A stretch of 55,359 nucleotides of DNA. Source: an uncultured Acidiferrobacteraceae bacterium. Its GTDB lineage: Bacteria > Pseudomonadota > Gammaproteobacteria > Acidiferrobacterales > SZUA-150. Shown here piece after piece: positions 1 to 8,750 of this stretch; within the stretch, counting starts at the first letter, position 1, and each line of letters begins with the position of its first letter. Made by a program: the position numbers and the translations under genes. A model generated the notes under the pieces. It was not told where the DNA came from, made no database searches, and saw only the letters and a list, made by a program, of their open reading frames with translations. The stretch covers positions 1 through 55,359 of the forward strand of contig CAJVXY010000020.1 of the NCBI GenBank assembly GCA_913009895.1, given 5' to 3'.

Positions 1-371
1 ATCCAGACAGTGCCGACGGGTTTATCTTCAGTACCACCGCCGGGGCCGGCGATGCCGGTTACCGCAAGACTGACCTGTGCGCGACTGTGTGTAATGGTGC
101 CCTCGGCCATTTGCCGTGCCACTTGCATACTAACGGCACCATAGCGCGCCAATGCATCTGTGCTGACGCCCAGCATTTCTTGTTTGGATTGATTGCTATA
201 GGTAACAAAACCGCGTTCAAACCAGGTGGAACTGCCGGGTAAATCCGTTAACACCTGGGCAATGCCACCGCCGGTACAGGATTCAGCGGTGGCTAATTTT
301 AATTTTTTTTCGATCAGGACTGCGGCGAGATGCGCAACATGGTCATGCAAATTTTGACCATTCCTAACCAT
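1..371 (-). CDS. pncC: Nicotinamide-nucleotide amidase / CinA C-terminal family, partial (C-terminus beyond window)
   Basis: The family hydrolyses nicotinamide mononucleotide to nicotinate mononucleotide and ammonia in pyridine-nucleotide recycling. Translating the minus strand from the ATG at 371 gives about 123 residues. They contain the family nucleophile block AESCTGG at residues 29-35 and, near the window edge, the signature GIAGPGGGTEDKPVGTVW, both diagnostic of the CinA C-terminal domain. No CinA N-terminal (MoCF-like) domain precedes it, so this is the stand-alone PncC form. The gene begins 3 bp after the stop codon of the upstream serine hydrolase, which suggests co-transcription. 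The last part of the domain lies outside the window. Confidence in the family is high; the amidase activity is inferred from it. Confidence 0.9.
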   Translation of the reverse strand, partial: MVRNGQNLHDHVAHLAAVLIEKKLKLATAESCTGGGIAQVLTDLPGSSTWFERGFVTYSNQSKQEMLGVSTDALARYGAVSMQVARQMAEGTITHSRAQVSLAVTGIAGPGGGTEDKPVGTVW

Positions 372-374
372 AGA

Positions 375-2285
375 TTATTGGGTTGTACCCTGACGACTGA
401 TACTCGGTTGCAAACGAGGTTTTAATGCGAATTCACTTTGATCGAGAGGCCGACCATTATCATAACTTGTCCAGAGCGCATCAAAACCCGAGAAACGCAG
501 CACCTCTTTTCCGTCCGCGTGAATAATACGAACGGTTTCACCCATGCCTCTCCCTAAGCCCAGAATTATGGCTTCATCATCGGAGATCGGTCGTATGGGC
601 AGGCTGGCTTTTGTTTCCGGCAACACGGGCATTTTTAATCGGTAAGACATAACCAGGATGCCATCGTCATTCACCAGGCGGTTACCAGAAAATCGCATGT
701 TGTTATCCGTGCCTTGTACTTCCAGGTTTCCCAATCTTGCCAACCAGGATTCCGGTATTGCTTGTGGTATAACTTTTTCGCCAAAAATCTGGTCGCGCCC
801 TTTAAAACGCATGACGACAATACTTCTGCCATCCACGACGACCGGGTTAAGCGTGACATTATCCAGGTCAATGCCATACAGGTACCGTATGGAGAACATG
901 CCGAATAATTTGAACTGAATACTAAACTTGCCATCGGTCAGGGGTACCAGGTCAAAGTTCCAGCCACTGATTTTAGCCTTGAGACGATCATCATCACGAG
1001 AAACCTTTATCAAGCCTAACCAGGTGGCGTAACGACCAACAAATTTATCCAGTTGTTCGTCTGTTGGCTGTTCCGCAATGGGTGCTTTTGTTATTTTTGT
1101 CTCCAGCGACTGGCGATAACCTGTTTTTGCTTCCAGTGCCAGTTTTAATGCTGCCACGCCGACATCGGCCACGGTTGAACCACCACTACAGGAATTGGCC
1201 AGCACGACCACACCCAGTTTCTGTTCTGGCAGGCCAATAATCTGGCTGAAGAAACAAGGTGTACCGCCGCCGTGGGAGATTACTTTGTCAGTGCCATCGA
1301 TGCCTTGCCTGATCAAAAACCAGCCAAGGCCAATATCAAAATTAAAATCCAGGGGCACGTTGGTATTCTGGCGGCGAATCATTTCCTGTACGGTTTCTGC
1401 TTTAAGTACTTGCTGCCCATCCCGTGATTTACCATTAGCAAACACCATGGATAACAAGCGACTCAAATCCGTCACGTTACTGTACAAACCCCCGGCCGGG
1501 CGGTCACGAATTTGTCCAGGGTTGATTTCGTCACCTTTGGCATAACCGCTGGCAAGATATGGCCGATAGCTTTCTTTCTCAACGAAACCTGTATTGAGCA
1601 TACCCAGGGGTTTGATCAGCGCCTGGTCCATATAGTCTTCAAATTTTTGGCCACTGGTTTCCTGGACGGCATGGCCAAGCAGGGACAGCGCCACGTTTGA
1701 ATAGGAATAAATATAATTCGGCGGATATGCCATGTATTCGTCTTTGAGAATATCGACAACTTCGGTGAAACGTGCTTCTGAATCTTCTGTCCACATGCCC
1801 CGTAACATATCGGCAGGCAAACCAGAATGATGGGTCATGATATTTCTGGGAGTGACTGCTCCGGCATTTTTGAATCGGTTGCGAATACTGAATTCAGGTA
1901 ATGCCTTGACCAGTGGCTGGTCAATATTTATTTTACCTTCTTCTGCCAGTTTCATGGTTGCCGAATCAGTAAATAATTTAGCGATTGAACCGACGCGGTA
2001 AACAGTTTTTGCGGTGGCCGGTATTTTATTTTTAACATTTGCCAAACCAAAACCCTGTTGCCAGACAATTTTCTGGTCGTCGACCAGGGCAATACTCACA
2101 GCCGGTATATCATGATCATCCATTAATTTTTTAGTCAGCCATGAGACGTAGGTTTTTGTATATTCATAATCACCGGGTGTTGCTGTTTTTGGTCTCTCTG
2201 GTGCCGTGGCACAACCCGTCAAAACAAAAGCCATGACAATTGATAATAAAATTAACTTTTTATTTTTTAAAATATTTGAAAACAT
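375..2285 (-). CDS. Serine hydrolase lipoprotein of the beta-lactamase / class C PBP family
   Basis: This is a penicillin-binding-protein-like or esterase-like serine hydrolase, probably anchored in a membrane as a lipoprotein. The frame opens at a TTG at 2312, but the ATG at 2285 (residue 10 of the longer form) starts exactly at a lipoprotein signal: a K-rich N-region, a hydrophobic core and the lipobox LTGC (Cys34 in long numbering). The catalytic domain shows SIAK (SxxK, residues 109-112), YSN (204-206) and HGGG (347-350, replacing the KTG triad). A C-terminal region of about 250 residues after the catalytic domain is beta-rich and may be a lipocalin-like extension; that is a guess. Substrate is unknown. 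It lies 3 bp upstream of the amidase gene. Chromosomal members of this family often are not antibiotic-resistance enzymes. Confidence 0.88.
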   Translation of the reverse strand: MFSNILKNKKLILLSIVMAFVLTGCATAPERPKTATPGDYEYTKTYVSWLTKKLMDDHDIPAVSIALVDDQKIVWQQGFGLANVKNKIPATAKTVYRVGSIAKLFTDSATMKLAEEGKINIDQPLVKALPEFSIRNRFKNAGAVTPRNIMTHHSGLPADMLRGMWTEDSEARFTEVVDILKDEYMAYPPNYIYSYSNVALSLLGHAVQETSGQKFEDYMDQALIKPLGMLNTGFVEKESYRPYLASGYAKGDEINPGQIRDRPAGGLYSNVTDLSRLLSMVFANGKSRDGQQVLKAETVQEMIRRQNTNVPLDFNFDIGLGWFLIRQGIDGTDKVISHGGGTPCFFSQIIGLPEQKLGVVVLANSCSGGSTVADVGVAALKLALEAKTGYRQSLETKITKAPIAEQPTDEQLDKFVGRYATWLGLIKVSRDDDRLKAKISGWNFDLVPLTDGKFSIQFKLFGMFSIRYLYGIDLDNVTLNPVVVDGRSIVVMRFKGRDQIFGEKVIPQAIPESWLARLGNLEVQGTDNNMRFSGNRLVNDDGILVMSYRLKMPVLPETKASLPIRPISDDEAIILGLGRGMGETVRIIHADGKEVLRFSGFDALWTSYDNGRPLDQSEFALKPRLQPSISRQGTTQ

Positions 2286-2378
2286 TTTTATAAACTTCAC
2301 TTCTACCTGCAAGCAAGCTTGCTATTACAAGGCGGATCAATAATTAAAACTAAAATTTAATTACTAACCAGTTCACTG

Positions 2379-3290
2379 CTAGCCTAATAATTCCCTGAGG
2401 CCTTCTTTAATCGGTGTTGTGGGTACTTTGCCAAAACAGGTAACCAGTCGTGTCACGGCGGCACAGGAAAACTTTATGTCACCTTTACGTGGATCATCGA
2501 AAGATACTTTTAGTGTTTTTCCGCTCACTGATTCTAATGCTGATTTCAGATCAAGCAACGATGTTTGTTTGCCCGTGCCTACATTCATAATGGAGCCGGA
2601 CATATCAGTGCGCGCTAATGACTCAACTAACAAATCAGCCAGGTCACCCACATAAACAAAATCCCGCGTTTGCTTGCCATCACCAAATATAGTCATCTCG
2701 CGTCCGGACAATAATCGATCGGCCATAATACTAATCACGCCTGAATAAGGCGACGAAGGATCCTGGCGTGGCCCGTAAATATTAAAAAAACGGAACGAAC
2801 TGGTATTGAGTCCATACTGACGACTGTAATAACCGAGATAATACTCCCCGCTTAACTTATCAACGGCGTAAGGCGTGAGTGGATTCAGGGCCGTCTCTTC
2901 TTTGACAGGTAATACTTCTGTATCACCATAAATTGCCGCTGAACAGGCATAAAGAAATCGTTTTACGTCAGATTTTCGACATGCTTCAAGCAGATTTAGC
3001 GTGCCATCAAAATTAGACTGGTGGGTACCGGCAGGATCATCAACACTGGCCTGGACAGATGCCACCGCGGCCAGGTGAATCACCGCGTCTGCCTGGTCAC
3101 AACATTCAGCTACCAGTTCCTGGTCCCGGATATCGCCTTCCTGGAAGTTTAGCAACTCGCTGGGCGGTAAATTCTCACGCTTGCCGGTAGACAGGTTATC
3201 AAGCACCTGGACCTGGTTGCCCAGGGCGACCAGCCGCTCGCTTACATGCGAGCCAATAAAGCCCGCGCCGCCTGTTACTAACACATTCAT
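2379..3290 (-). CDS. NAD-dependent epimerase/dehydratase, UDP-sugar 4-epimerase type
   Basis: This is an extended short-chain dehydrogenase/reductase of 303 residues acting on a nucleotide sugar. The N-terminal Rossmann motif GGAGFIGS is at residues 7-14, the catalytic Ser region CSAAIYGD near 117 and the catalytic YAVDK pair (Y141, K145) are all intact. It is divergent from the UDP-sugar dehydrogenase gene, with about 318 bp between them. A TviB-type dehydrogenase next to a 4-epimerase is the classic arrangement for making UDP-GalNAcA from UDP-GlcNAc, so a UDP-GlcNAc(A) 4-epimerase (TviC/WbpP-like) is the likely role. It is shorter than TviC (about 340 residues), so substrate assignment is inference. 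Confidence 0.85.
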   Translation of the reverse strand: MNVLVTGGAGFIGSHVSERLVALGNQVQVLDNLSTGKRENLPPSELLNFQEGDIRDQELVAECCDQADAVIHLAAVASVQASVDDPAGTHQSNFDGTLNLLEACRKSDVKRFLYACSAAIYGDTEVLPVKEETALNPLTPYAVDKLSGEYYLGYYSRQYGLNTSSFRFFNIYGPRQDPSSPYSGVISIMADRLLSGREMTIFGDGKQTRDFVYVGDLADLLVESLARTDMSGSIMNVGTGKQTSLLDLKSALESVSGKTLKVSFDDPRKGDIKFSCAAVTRLVTCFGKVPTTPIKEGLRELLG

Positions 3291-3608
3291 TTTATTTCCT
3301 TGCAGATAACTTGCTGAAGCACCCGAATACTATTTTAGTAATCCCTGGTTCATTGTAAACCAGATTACCTGCTGTTGTATAAATCTTGCCCCGAACGGCT
3401 ATAATCTTCAAAAATGTGTCTAAACCGCGTTAAATTGACATGATTTAACCCGCTTTTTTTCATATTCCGGTCATTGCTGGTTAGAATCTGTATTATCAGG
3501 CCGAAAATAGGTTTATTCCAAAAAATCGCCTAACTCATTGTAAAATAAGAAACTATTAAGCTATAATCCTATCCAAATAATTTATCACGCTTATTGATCA
3601 TACTGGAG
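3291..3608. promoter_or_regulatory. Divergent intergenic region with a predicted promoter for the UDP-sugar dehydrogenase
   Basis: About 318 bp, AT-rich, no gene seen. On the plus strand TTGTAA (3538-3543) and a perfect TATAAT (3562-3567) are 18 bp apart, which would place transcription initiation near 3574, about 35-40 bp before the start codon. A second TTGACA occurs at 3435-3440 but has only a poor -10 partner. No convincing minus-strand promoter was found for the epimerase. Confidence 0.5.
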
Positions 3609-4895
3609 ATGAATGTGACGACAGTTGCTGTTATTGGCCTTGGCTATGTTGGTTTGCCCCTAGCCGTTGAATTTGGCAAAAAAATGAAAACCATTGGTTT
3701 TGATTTGAGTGAGTCAAAAATCGAGAACTACAAAAAATTTATTGACCCAACGGGCGAGTGCAGTACTGAAGACCTGAAGGCGGCTAAACAACTCACGGTC
3801 TCGACCGATCCCGCCGCCATTGGTGAGGCCGATATGATAGTGATTGCCGTACCGACACCGATCGATAAAGCCCACCAGCCTGATTTCAAGCCGCTCATTG
3901 GCTCCAGCACCACGGTTGGCAAGTACATGAAAAAAGGATGCACCGTGATTTACGAGTCTACGGTTTACCCTGGCGCCACTGAAGAAGTTTGTATCCCGGT
4001 GCTGGAGGAAAATTCCGGCTTAAAATGGAAAAAAGATTTTAACGTGGGTTATTCGCCAGAACGTATCAACCCGGGCGACAAAGAACACACCCTGACCACA
4101 ATCGTAAAAGTCGTATCAGGTGATAACGACGATACACTCAACAAAGTCGCTGACTTGTATGAAAGCGTGGTTACCGCTGGTGTTTACCGTGCCTCCAGCA
4201 TTAAAACCGCAGAAGCTGCCAAGGTCATTGAAAATACGCAACGTGATTTAAATATCGCACTAATGAATGAGCTGTCACTCATATTCAATAAAATTGGCAT
4301 TGACACTGTTGAGGTGCTGGAAGCCGCCGGATCCAAATGGAATTTTCTGCCATTTCGCCCCGGTCTCGTTGGTGGTCACTGTATTGGCGTTGATCCCTAC
4401 TACCTGACGCATAAGGCTGAAATGCTTGGTTACCACCCGGATGTGATTATTGCTGGCAGGCGCATTAACGATGGTATGGGTAAATTTATTGCTGAGCAAA
4501 CCATTAAACAAATGATTGAGACCGGTACTGCGATCAAGGAATCAAAAGTGATAGTCCTGGGTCTTACCTTTAAGGAAGATTGTCCTGATTTAAGAAATTC
4601 ACGGGTCATTGATGTCATTAATGAGCTGCGCGACTATGGTTCTGAAGTATTTGTCCATGACCCGGTGCCTGGGCCCGAAGAGGCACTGGAAGAATATGGG
4701 ATAAAATTAATAGCTTGGGATGATTTGCCGCAGGCCGATGCGATTGTTGCTGCTGTCTCCCATAAGGCTTTCCTTGAACAGCCCGCCAGTGTTTTTGCAT
4801 CTAAAATAAAAAAGAATGGTTGCTTTATTGATGTAAAATCTGCTTTTGATGCCAGCGAGATAAAAGCAAATGGGTTAAGTGTCTGGCGGCTGTAA
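3609..4895 (+). CDS. tviB: Nucleotide-sugar C6 dehydrogenase, Vi-polysaccharide TviB/VipA type
   Basis: The enzyme oxidises the C6 hydroxyl of UDP-GlcNAc/GalNAc to the uronic acid with two NAD+, feeding amino-uronate into polysaccharide synthesis. An N-terminal Rossmann motif GLGYVGLP is followed by the UDP-glucose/GDP-mannose dehydrogenase central domain and the active-site Cys in GGHCIGVDPYYL (about residue 258). The C-terminal UDP-binding domain contains LGLTFKEDCPDLRNS. The similarity is to the N-acetylhexosaminuronate branch rather than UDP-glucose dehydrogenase. The frame opens upstream at TTG 3594, but GGAG at 3605-3608 touches the ATG at 3609 and lies 6 nt before an in-frame GTG at 3615, so the true start may be 3615. 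It is the only plus-strand polysaccharide-synthesis gene at this end. Confidence 0.9.
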   Translation: MNVTTVAVIGLGYVGLPLAVEFGKKMKTIGFDLSESKIENYKKFIDPTGECSTEDLKAAKQLTVSTDPAAIGEADMIVIAVPTPIDKAHQPDFKPLIGSSTTVGKYMKKGCTVIYESTVYPGATEEVCIPVLEENSGLKWKKDFNVGYSPERINPGDKEHTLTTIVKVVSGDNDDTLNKVADLYESVVTAGVYRASSIKTAEAAKVIENTQRDLNIALMNELSLIFNKIGIDTVEVLEAAGSKWNFLPFRPGLVGGHCIGVDPYYLTHKAEMLGYHPDVIIAGRRINDGMGKFIAEQTIKQMIETGTAIKESKVIVLGLTFKEDCPDLRNSRVIDVINELRDYGSEVFVHDPVPGPEEALEEYGIKLIAWDDLPQADAIVAAVSHKAFLEQPASVFASKIKKNGCFIDVKSAFDASEIKANGLSVWRL

Positions 4896-4901
4896 AAAAC
4901 T

Positions 4902-4925
4902 AATTTTTATTGCGCGATAAAAATT
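4902..4925. terminator. AT-rich hairpin between convergent genes
   Basis: AATTTTTAT (4902-4910) and ATAAAAATT (4917-4925) form a perfect 9-bp stem with a TGCGCG loop, just after the dehydrogenase stop and before the end of the convergent methyltransferase gene. The stem is weak in GC, so intrinsic termination is uncertain. Confidence 0.4.
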
Positions 4926-4974
4926 TAGGTTGTTATCTCATGGTGTGAATTTAACACTTGAGTTGTTTATTGGA

Positions 4975-5826
4975 CTAGTGAGGCGGGGTCGCGAATACGA
5001 AGTAAAGGGTATTGCCGTCAATCATTTCTTTTCCCTGCCATCGCCTGAATACAATATTTCCACCAAGCTGGTTTACCATTCTGTCAAGATTATGAATATA
5101 AGACCCATCCCTGGCGCGCACCTTTGATTGATCCAGTTCGCTGTTGTCGTTTTCCGGAGAGGCGATGCCGGTAATTACCAGCATGGTTGCGGTATGTTGC
5201 AATAAATTTTTAACCAGTTCTTCCGCTTTTTCTTCTTCAAGATAAATCACAGTACCTGCACACAAGATAATATCGTACATTTTATCACTGAGAAATTTGG
5301 TAAGGTTTTCCATGTCGAGACATGTCAGTTGTATCTTTGATCCGTTTGCCTGCAAGTATGATGCGCCCTTTTCTATCGCCTGTGCATCGATATCGATACC
5401 ATCCAGTTTTTTCGCGCAGACAAATACATTATCCTCCAAATGCTTGAGCAAGTAACCCAGGGAAGACCCAACATCAAGCACAGATTTTATTTCATTTTTA
5501 TAATTTATTTTTAATTCTGTCAAAGCTGTTGTCATGTCAGAAAATAACAGCTTTCTGGATTCGTTAATATTTTCTTCACCAAAACGTTGCGATATTTCAT
5601 ATGTATCAGCATAGCCAATATGGTTGGACCACAAAAACTTGTGGTACTCATTCGCATCTTTATCGGCCATATCACGAACAAGTTCCATTGACCAACCTGC
5701 CCGGTGGTCGCCAGACAACCAGGATTGACGACTAATAAATTTTGCCAGTGATTTTCTTACGACGAGCGGGACTACTTTTCTTATTAATTTTTTTGAAGAC
5801 CGTGCTATATTGTTTCGTAATGGCAT
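4975..5826 (-). CDS. Class I SAM-dependent methyltransferase
   Basis: A 283-residue protein with a Methyltransf-type Rossmann fold. Motif I is VLDVGSSLGYLLKHL (about residues 116-130), the acidic end of strand 2 is LDGIDIDAQAI, and the motif IV region is YDIILCAGTVIYL. The first 70-80 residues are basic and contain no recognised domain. It is the last gene of the long minus-strand polysaccharide run, 29 bp after the ATP-grasp gene, so it probably modifies the polysaccharide or the sulfolactate-derived group made by its neighbours. Acceptor (O, N or carboxylate) cannot be told from sequence. Confidence 0.8.
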   Translation of the reverse strand: MPLRNNIARSSKKLIRKVVPLVVRKSLAKFISRQSWLSGDHRAGWSMELVRDMADKDANEYHKFLWSNHIGYADTYEISQRFGEENINESRKLLFSDMTTALTELKINYKNEIKSVLDVGSSLGYLLKHLEDNVFVCAKKLDGIDIDAQAIEKGASYLQANGSKIQLTCLDMENLTKFLSDKMYDIILCAGTVIYLEEEKAEELVKNLLQHTATMLVITGIASPENDNSELDQSKVRARDGSYIHNLDRMVNQLGGNIVFRRWQGKEMIDGNTLYFVFATPPH

Positions 5827-5855
5827 GATTTTACCGGATTATTTTATAGGCAACA

Positions 5856-7082
5856 TTATTTTGCATTTGGCAGTTTTCTCAGGCCCAGTTTTTTTAGCAC
5901 CCAGTATAATATTTTCTTCTGGAAACTTAGCACTATCATAAGAAAAGGAACGGGGTCACGCCAGCTAAACCATGCGCCTTCCTCCAGCCTGTTAAACGAG
6001 GAAATCCACTCTCCGAACTTAAGCGAACCTTCAGAGAAATAATGCAGGCTTGCTATGACATCGTAATCTTCTATTATCCAGCGTCGTCCTTCAATTGGTA
6101 CGACAGGTTCATTGTCACGCTGATTGGTTAGATCCATGTATTGGCTACGAATCACGTCTATGCCATTTTCTGCAACAAATATTCTGAATGCCTGACCTAC
6201 CCGGGGATTAATATCCAGGACTTTATATTTCCCATCCCTGGGATCCAGTCGGTAGCCAATATCAAGTATGCCGCTATAGTTTATATCCTTCATAAACTTT
6301 ATTGTTAAGTCGGCAACATCCTGGTTCCATTTATTTTCCCCCAGTGAAGCTGCACCCACATGTATTGGATACTGTCTTACTTTATAACCAGTGAATGCAC
6401 ACAGGCACTCTGAATTGGCATCAAAATATCCATTAAAAATAAAAACCTGGTCGTCATCACCAGGAATATATTCCTGTAACATCAGGTTTGGCTGTTCTGG
6501 ATCCTCAAGTAATTTATAATTCTCCAGCAACTCTTCTTTGTTATGAACAATGACCATTTTCTTACCAGTCCTTGCCTGTAACTTGTCGCCATATATGCCT
6601 TTTAACATTAAAGGAAATTTGCCATCCTTGCAGTATTCAAGTACGTCATCAAGATTACCGGGGAACAATGTTATTGCTGTAGGTACGTTATTCTCCTGGG
6701 CGATGGCATACATACCCTCCTTGCTAATGATACGTTTTATAAGGTCGGCATCATTTTCCGGGAATATAAAATACTCTCTGAGTTGTTCCGCATACTCCGC
6801 AATAAAGACGGCCATATTGTCGGAAGTTTGAATCAATAATGCCTTTTTGCCCAGTTCCTTGCCGATATTAAGTACAAATTCCAGGTACTCTAATGGTTTG
6901 GATTCATCAAATTTCTTGATGTGTTTTTTATTGCAGTACTTTGATGTAAATCCTGGTGAGTAGGTATCTGCATCAACAGCAGAAATTGGTACGCCATAAA
7001 GACCAAGACTACGCATAATTGTAACCGCACCAATTTTGCATGTGAGTATGACTACTGGCGTATCAGCATTATTTATTTTCAT
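5856..7082 (-). CDS. ATP-grasp carboxylate–amine ligase-like protein
   Basis: A 408-residue ATP-grasp family protein. The N-terminal 110 residues form a pre-ATP-grasp domain beginning with VVILTCKIGAVTIMRSLG. The ATP-binding core contains FPLMLKGIYGDK (catalytic-type Lys), the hinge strand MLQEYIPGDDDQV and the Mg-binding segment YKVLDINPRVGQAF. Family members couple ATP hydrolysis to joining a carboxylate, as an acyl phosphate, to an amine or other nucleophile. It follows comA and comB in the same direction, 53 bp after comB, so sulfolactate is an attractive carboxylate substrate; this is inference. The C-terminal 60 residues (WFSWRDPVPFL onwards, then an amphipathic or hydrophobic stretch) may associate with the membrane. 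No close named homologue is recognised. Confidence 0.75.
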   Translation of the reverse strand: MKINNADTPVVILTCKIGAVTIMRSLGLYGVPISAVDADTYSPGFTSKYCNKKHIKKFDESKPLEYLEFVLNIGKELGKKALLIQTSDNMAVFIAEYAEQLREYFIFPENDADLIKRIISKEGMYAIAQENNVPTAITLFPGNLDDVLEYCKDGKFPLMLKGIYGDKLQARTGKKMVIVHNKEELLENYKLLEDPEQPNLMLQEYIPGDDDQVFIFNGYFDANSECLCAFTGYKVRQYPIHVGAASLGENKWNQDVADLTIKFMKDINYSGILDIGYRLDPRDGKYKVLDINPRVGQAFRIFVAENGIDVIRSQYMDLTNQRDNEPVVPIEGRRWIIEDYDVIASLHYFSEGSLKFGEWISSFNRLEEGAWFSWRDPVPFLMIVLSFQKKILYWVLKKLGLRKLPNAK

Positions 7083-7135
7083 TATGGTTACTCTGAATGA
7101 TTATTCTTTATTTATATTACTCAGGCTTGTTTTGC

Positions 7136-7885
7136 TCAGGACACTACATTTCCGGCAACAATTTCCAGCTTGCCATCAATTAGTTGCGGGACAACATCAA
7201 GGTCATCGAAGTGGTGTAATACAAACTCAAGGTCATGTACCTGTCCGGAACGTTTTAAATAATCGGCACTTCTTCCTTCCCTGGCAGAATCAAGATTAGC
7301 ACCAGTCCAGCGCGCAATTAAATCACGTGTCCTGTTTGTCTCAACTTCATACCCTGCCTCGACCAGTTTTTCAGCAACCCAGGCACAGCCCATTTGGTCC
7401 TCACGTCGAAATTCTCCACGTGTTCCGGCACCAAGTACGGCAACCTTGTCATGACGACCAGCAATATGTTTTGCCACCGCCGAAAAATTTCTTGCGCAAG
7501 AAATATAAACAGCTTCCTTGCCGTTACCTACCGAATTCATGAGCAGGCGTGTGCCTGAAGATGAAAGCAGGATAATGGGCCGGGAAATATCGGTGAAATA
7601 TCCCGAGGGTACAGTAGTCAGTGCCATTACCTGAACCGGACTATTTGTTAGGTCGAATCCGTAGGGAACATTACCGCCCTGCTCGCCCATTAACAGTGGA
7701 TCCTTGAGCGTTGCAGCTAATACAAATGCGCCATCGGTTGTTTGAGCCGGGTAGACATCACGACCAAGGCTGAGTGCGGTCGTTGCGGTGGTGGTTGCTC
7801 TTATCACATCTATTACGACAATGGCATACTCATCACGATAATGCTCGGCGCAGGCCGGCAAGTAATCAATTACAACGCTGGGCAT
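7136..7885 (-). CDS. comB: 2-phosphosulfolactate phosphatase (ComB)
   Basis: ComB hydrolyses 2-phospho-3-sulfolactate to 3-sulfolactate, the second step of the PEP-plus-sulfite route first defined for coenzyme M synthesis in methanogens. The 249-residue protein has the conserved N-terminal VVIDVIRATTT (Asp26/Arg29 region), the MGEQGG segment, LLSSSGTRLL, and VLGAGTRGEFRREDQMG, all typical of the Mg-dependent ComB fold. It lies 34 bp downstream of comA. No ComC-type sulfolactate dehydrogenase or ComDE decarboxylase follows, so the route as seen here stops at sulfolactate, as in Bacillus spores. The neighbouring ATP-grasp gene offers a possible consumer. Confidence 0.92.
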   Translation of the reverse strand: MPSVVIDYLPACAEHYRDEYAIVVIDVIRATTTATTALSLGRDVYPAQTTDGAFVLAATLKDPLLMGEQGGNVPYGFDLTNSPVQVMALTTVPSGYFTDISRPIILLSSSGTRLLMNSVGNGKEAVYISCARNFSAVAKHIAGRHDKVAVLGAGTRGEFRREDQMGCAWVAEKLVEAGYEVETNRTRDLIARWTGANLDSAREGRSADYLKRSGQVHDLEFVLHHFDDLDVVPQLIDGKLEIVAGNVVS

Positions 7886-7919
7886 TTATTTTTCCTCAAG
7901 AATTTCTATTTTAATTTGA

Positions 7920-8732
7920 TCAGCTTCCTTTTGGACGCAAGCTCTCCTGCCTGAATGCATCTGAGTGTAATCCACGCCGGTAAATTTCAACACGTAGCAA
8001 TTCTTCCATTCTGACATTGCACAAATGAACTTCCTGACCAAAATGATTTAACATGGCAAACTGGCTGGGCTTGGTGGGTGCCTCAAATATGAGCGCATCG
8101 AAACCCAGCGCCTTTACAAACTGGTCTGCTCCCTTGGTATCGAATGTGCCGTCGGTTGAAAAAAGTCCGACATCCTGGGCACTTTCCCTTGCCTCGACGA
8201 CAATTTGTTTGGCGCCCAAATCCAGCCATTCCTTGCCCTGGTCTATTAATTCTACAACTACCTCATCGGTAAACGCGCCGCTATGTTTCTCACCAATTTC
8301 AAACTGGACATCAAGGCCACGTTCATTGGCCATGCGCATCACTTCTTTTGGTTTTTCCTTGAGCGGTATAAAACCTTCGCCTGCTTCGAATCGTGTGATG
8401 CCCAGGTCAGCAACCAAATCCAGGAATTCCGGTAATTTCCCGAAGTGACATGCCACCTCAAAAGTACCACCGCCAGTTACAGTTGGAATGTTTAACCTGT
8501 TTGCTGCATCAATTTTTTTCCTGGTAGCCGTTTCATTGGCCACTTGCCAGCAGGCCATTGATATTTTTAAAATTGAAATCAGGTGCTCGCTTTGCTCAAG
8601 ATGACTGATAAGTGTTGCCGGGTCATAACCCGGATCAAATGGCGAGGTCCTGCCTGGCATATCAGGCACACCGATTGACCTGAGATAATCCCACGTGTGA
8701 TGTTGGTAGGTATTTATATTATTTTTTTTCAT
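7920..8732 (-). CDS. comA: Phosphosulfolactate synthase (ComA)
   Basis: ComA adds sulfite to phosphoenolpyruvate to make (R)-2-phospho-3-sulfolactate. The 270-residue protein has the (beta/alpha)8-barrel layout of the family. Visible blocks include an ISILKISMACWQ strand, TVTGGGTFEVA, LGITRFEAGEGFIPL, DVQFEIGEKHSGAF (with the active-site Lys region), KQIVVEARES, and DALIFEAPTKPSQF near the C-terminus. Only a decayed gene fragment separates it from the upstream glycosyltransferase. Finding it inside a bacterial exopolysaccharide cluster, paired with comB, is unusual. Family assignment is secure; the physiological use is inferred. Confidence 0.93.
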   Translation of the reverse strand: MKKNNINTYQHHTWDYLRSIGVPDMPGRTSPFDPGYDPATLISHLEQSEHLISILKISMACWQVANETATRKKIDAANRLNIPTVTGGGTFEVACHFGKLPEFLDLVADLGITRFEAGEGFIPLKEKPKEVMRMANERGLDVQFEIGEKHSGAFTDEVVVELIDQGKEWLDLGAKQIVVEARESAQDVGLFSTDGTFDTKGADQFVKALGFDALIFEAPTKPSQFAMLNHFGQEVHLCNVRMEELLRVEIYRRGLHSDAFRQESLRPKGS

Positions 8733-8750
8733 TTACTTTTCTCAAAATTA

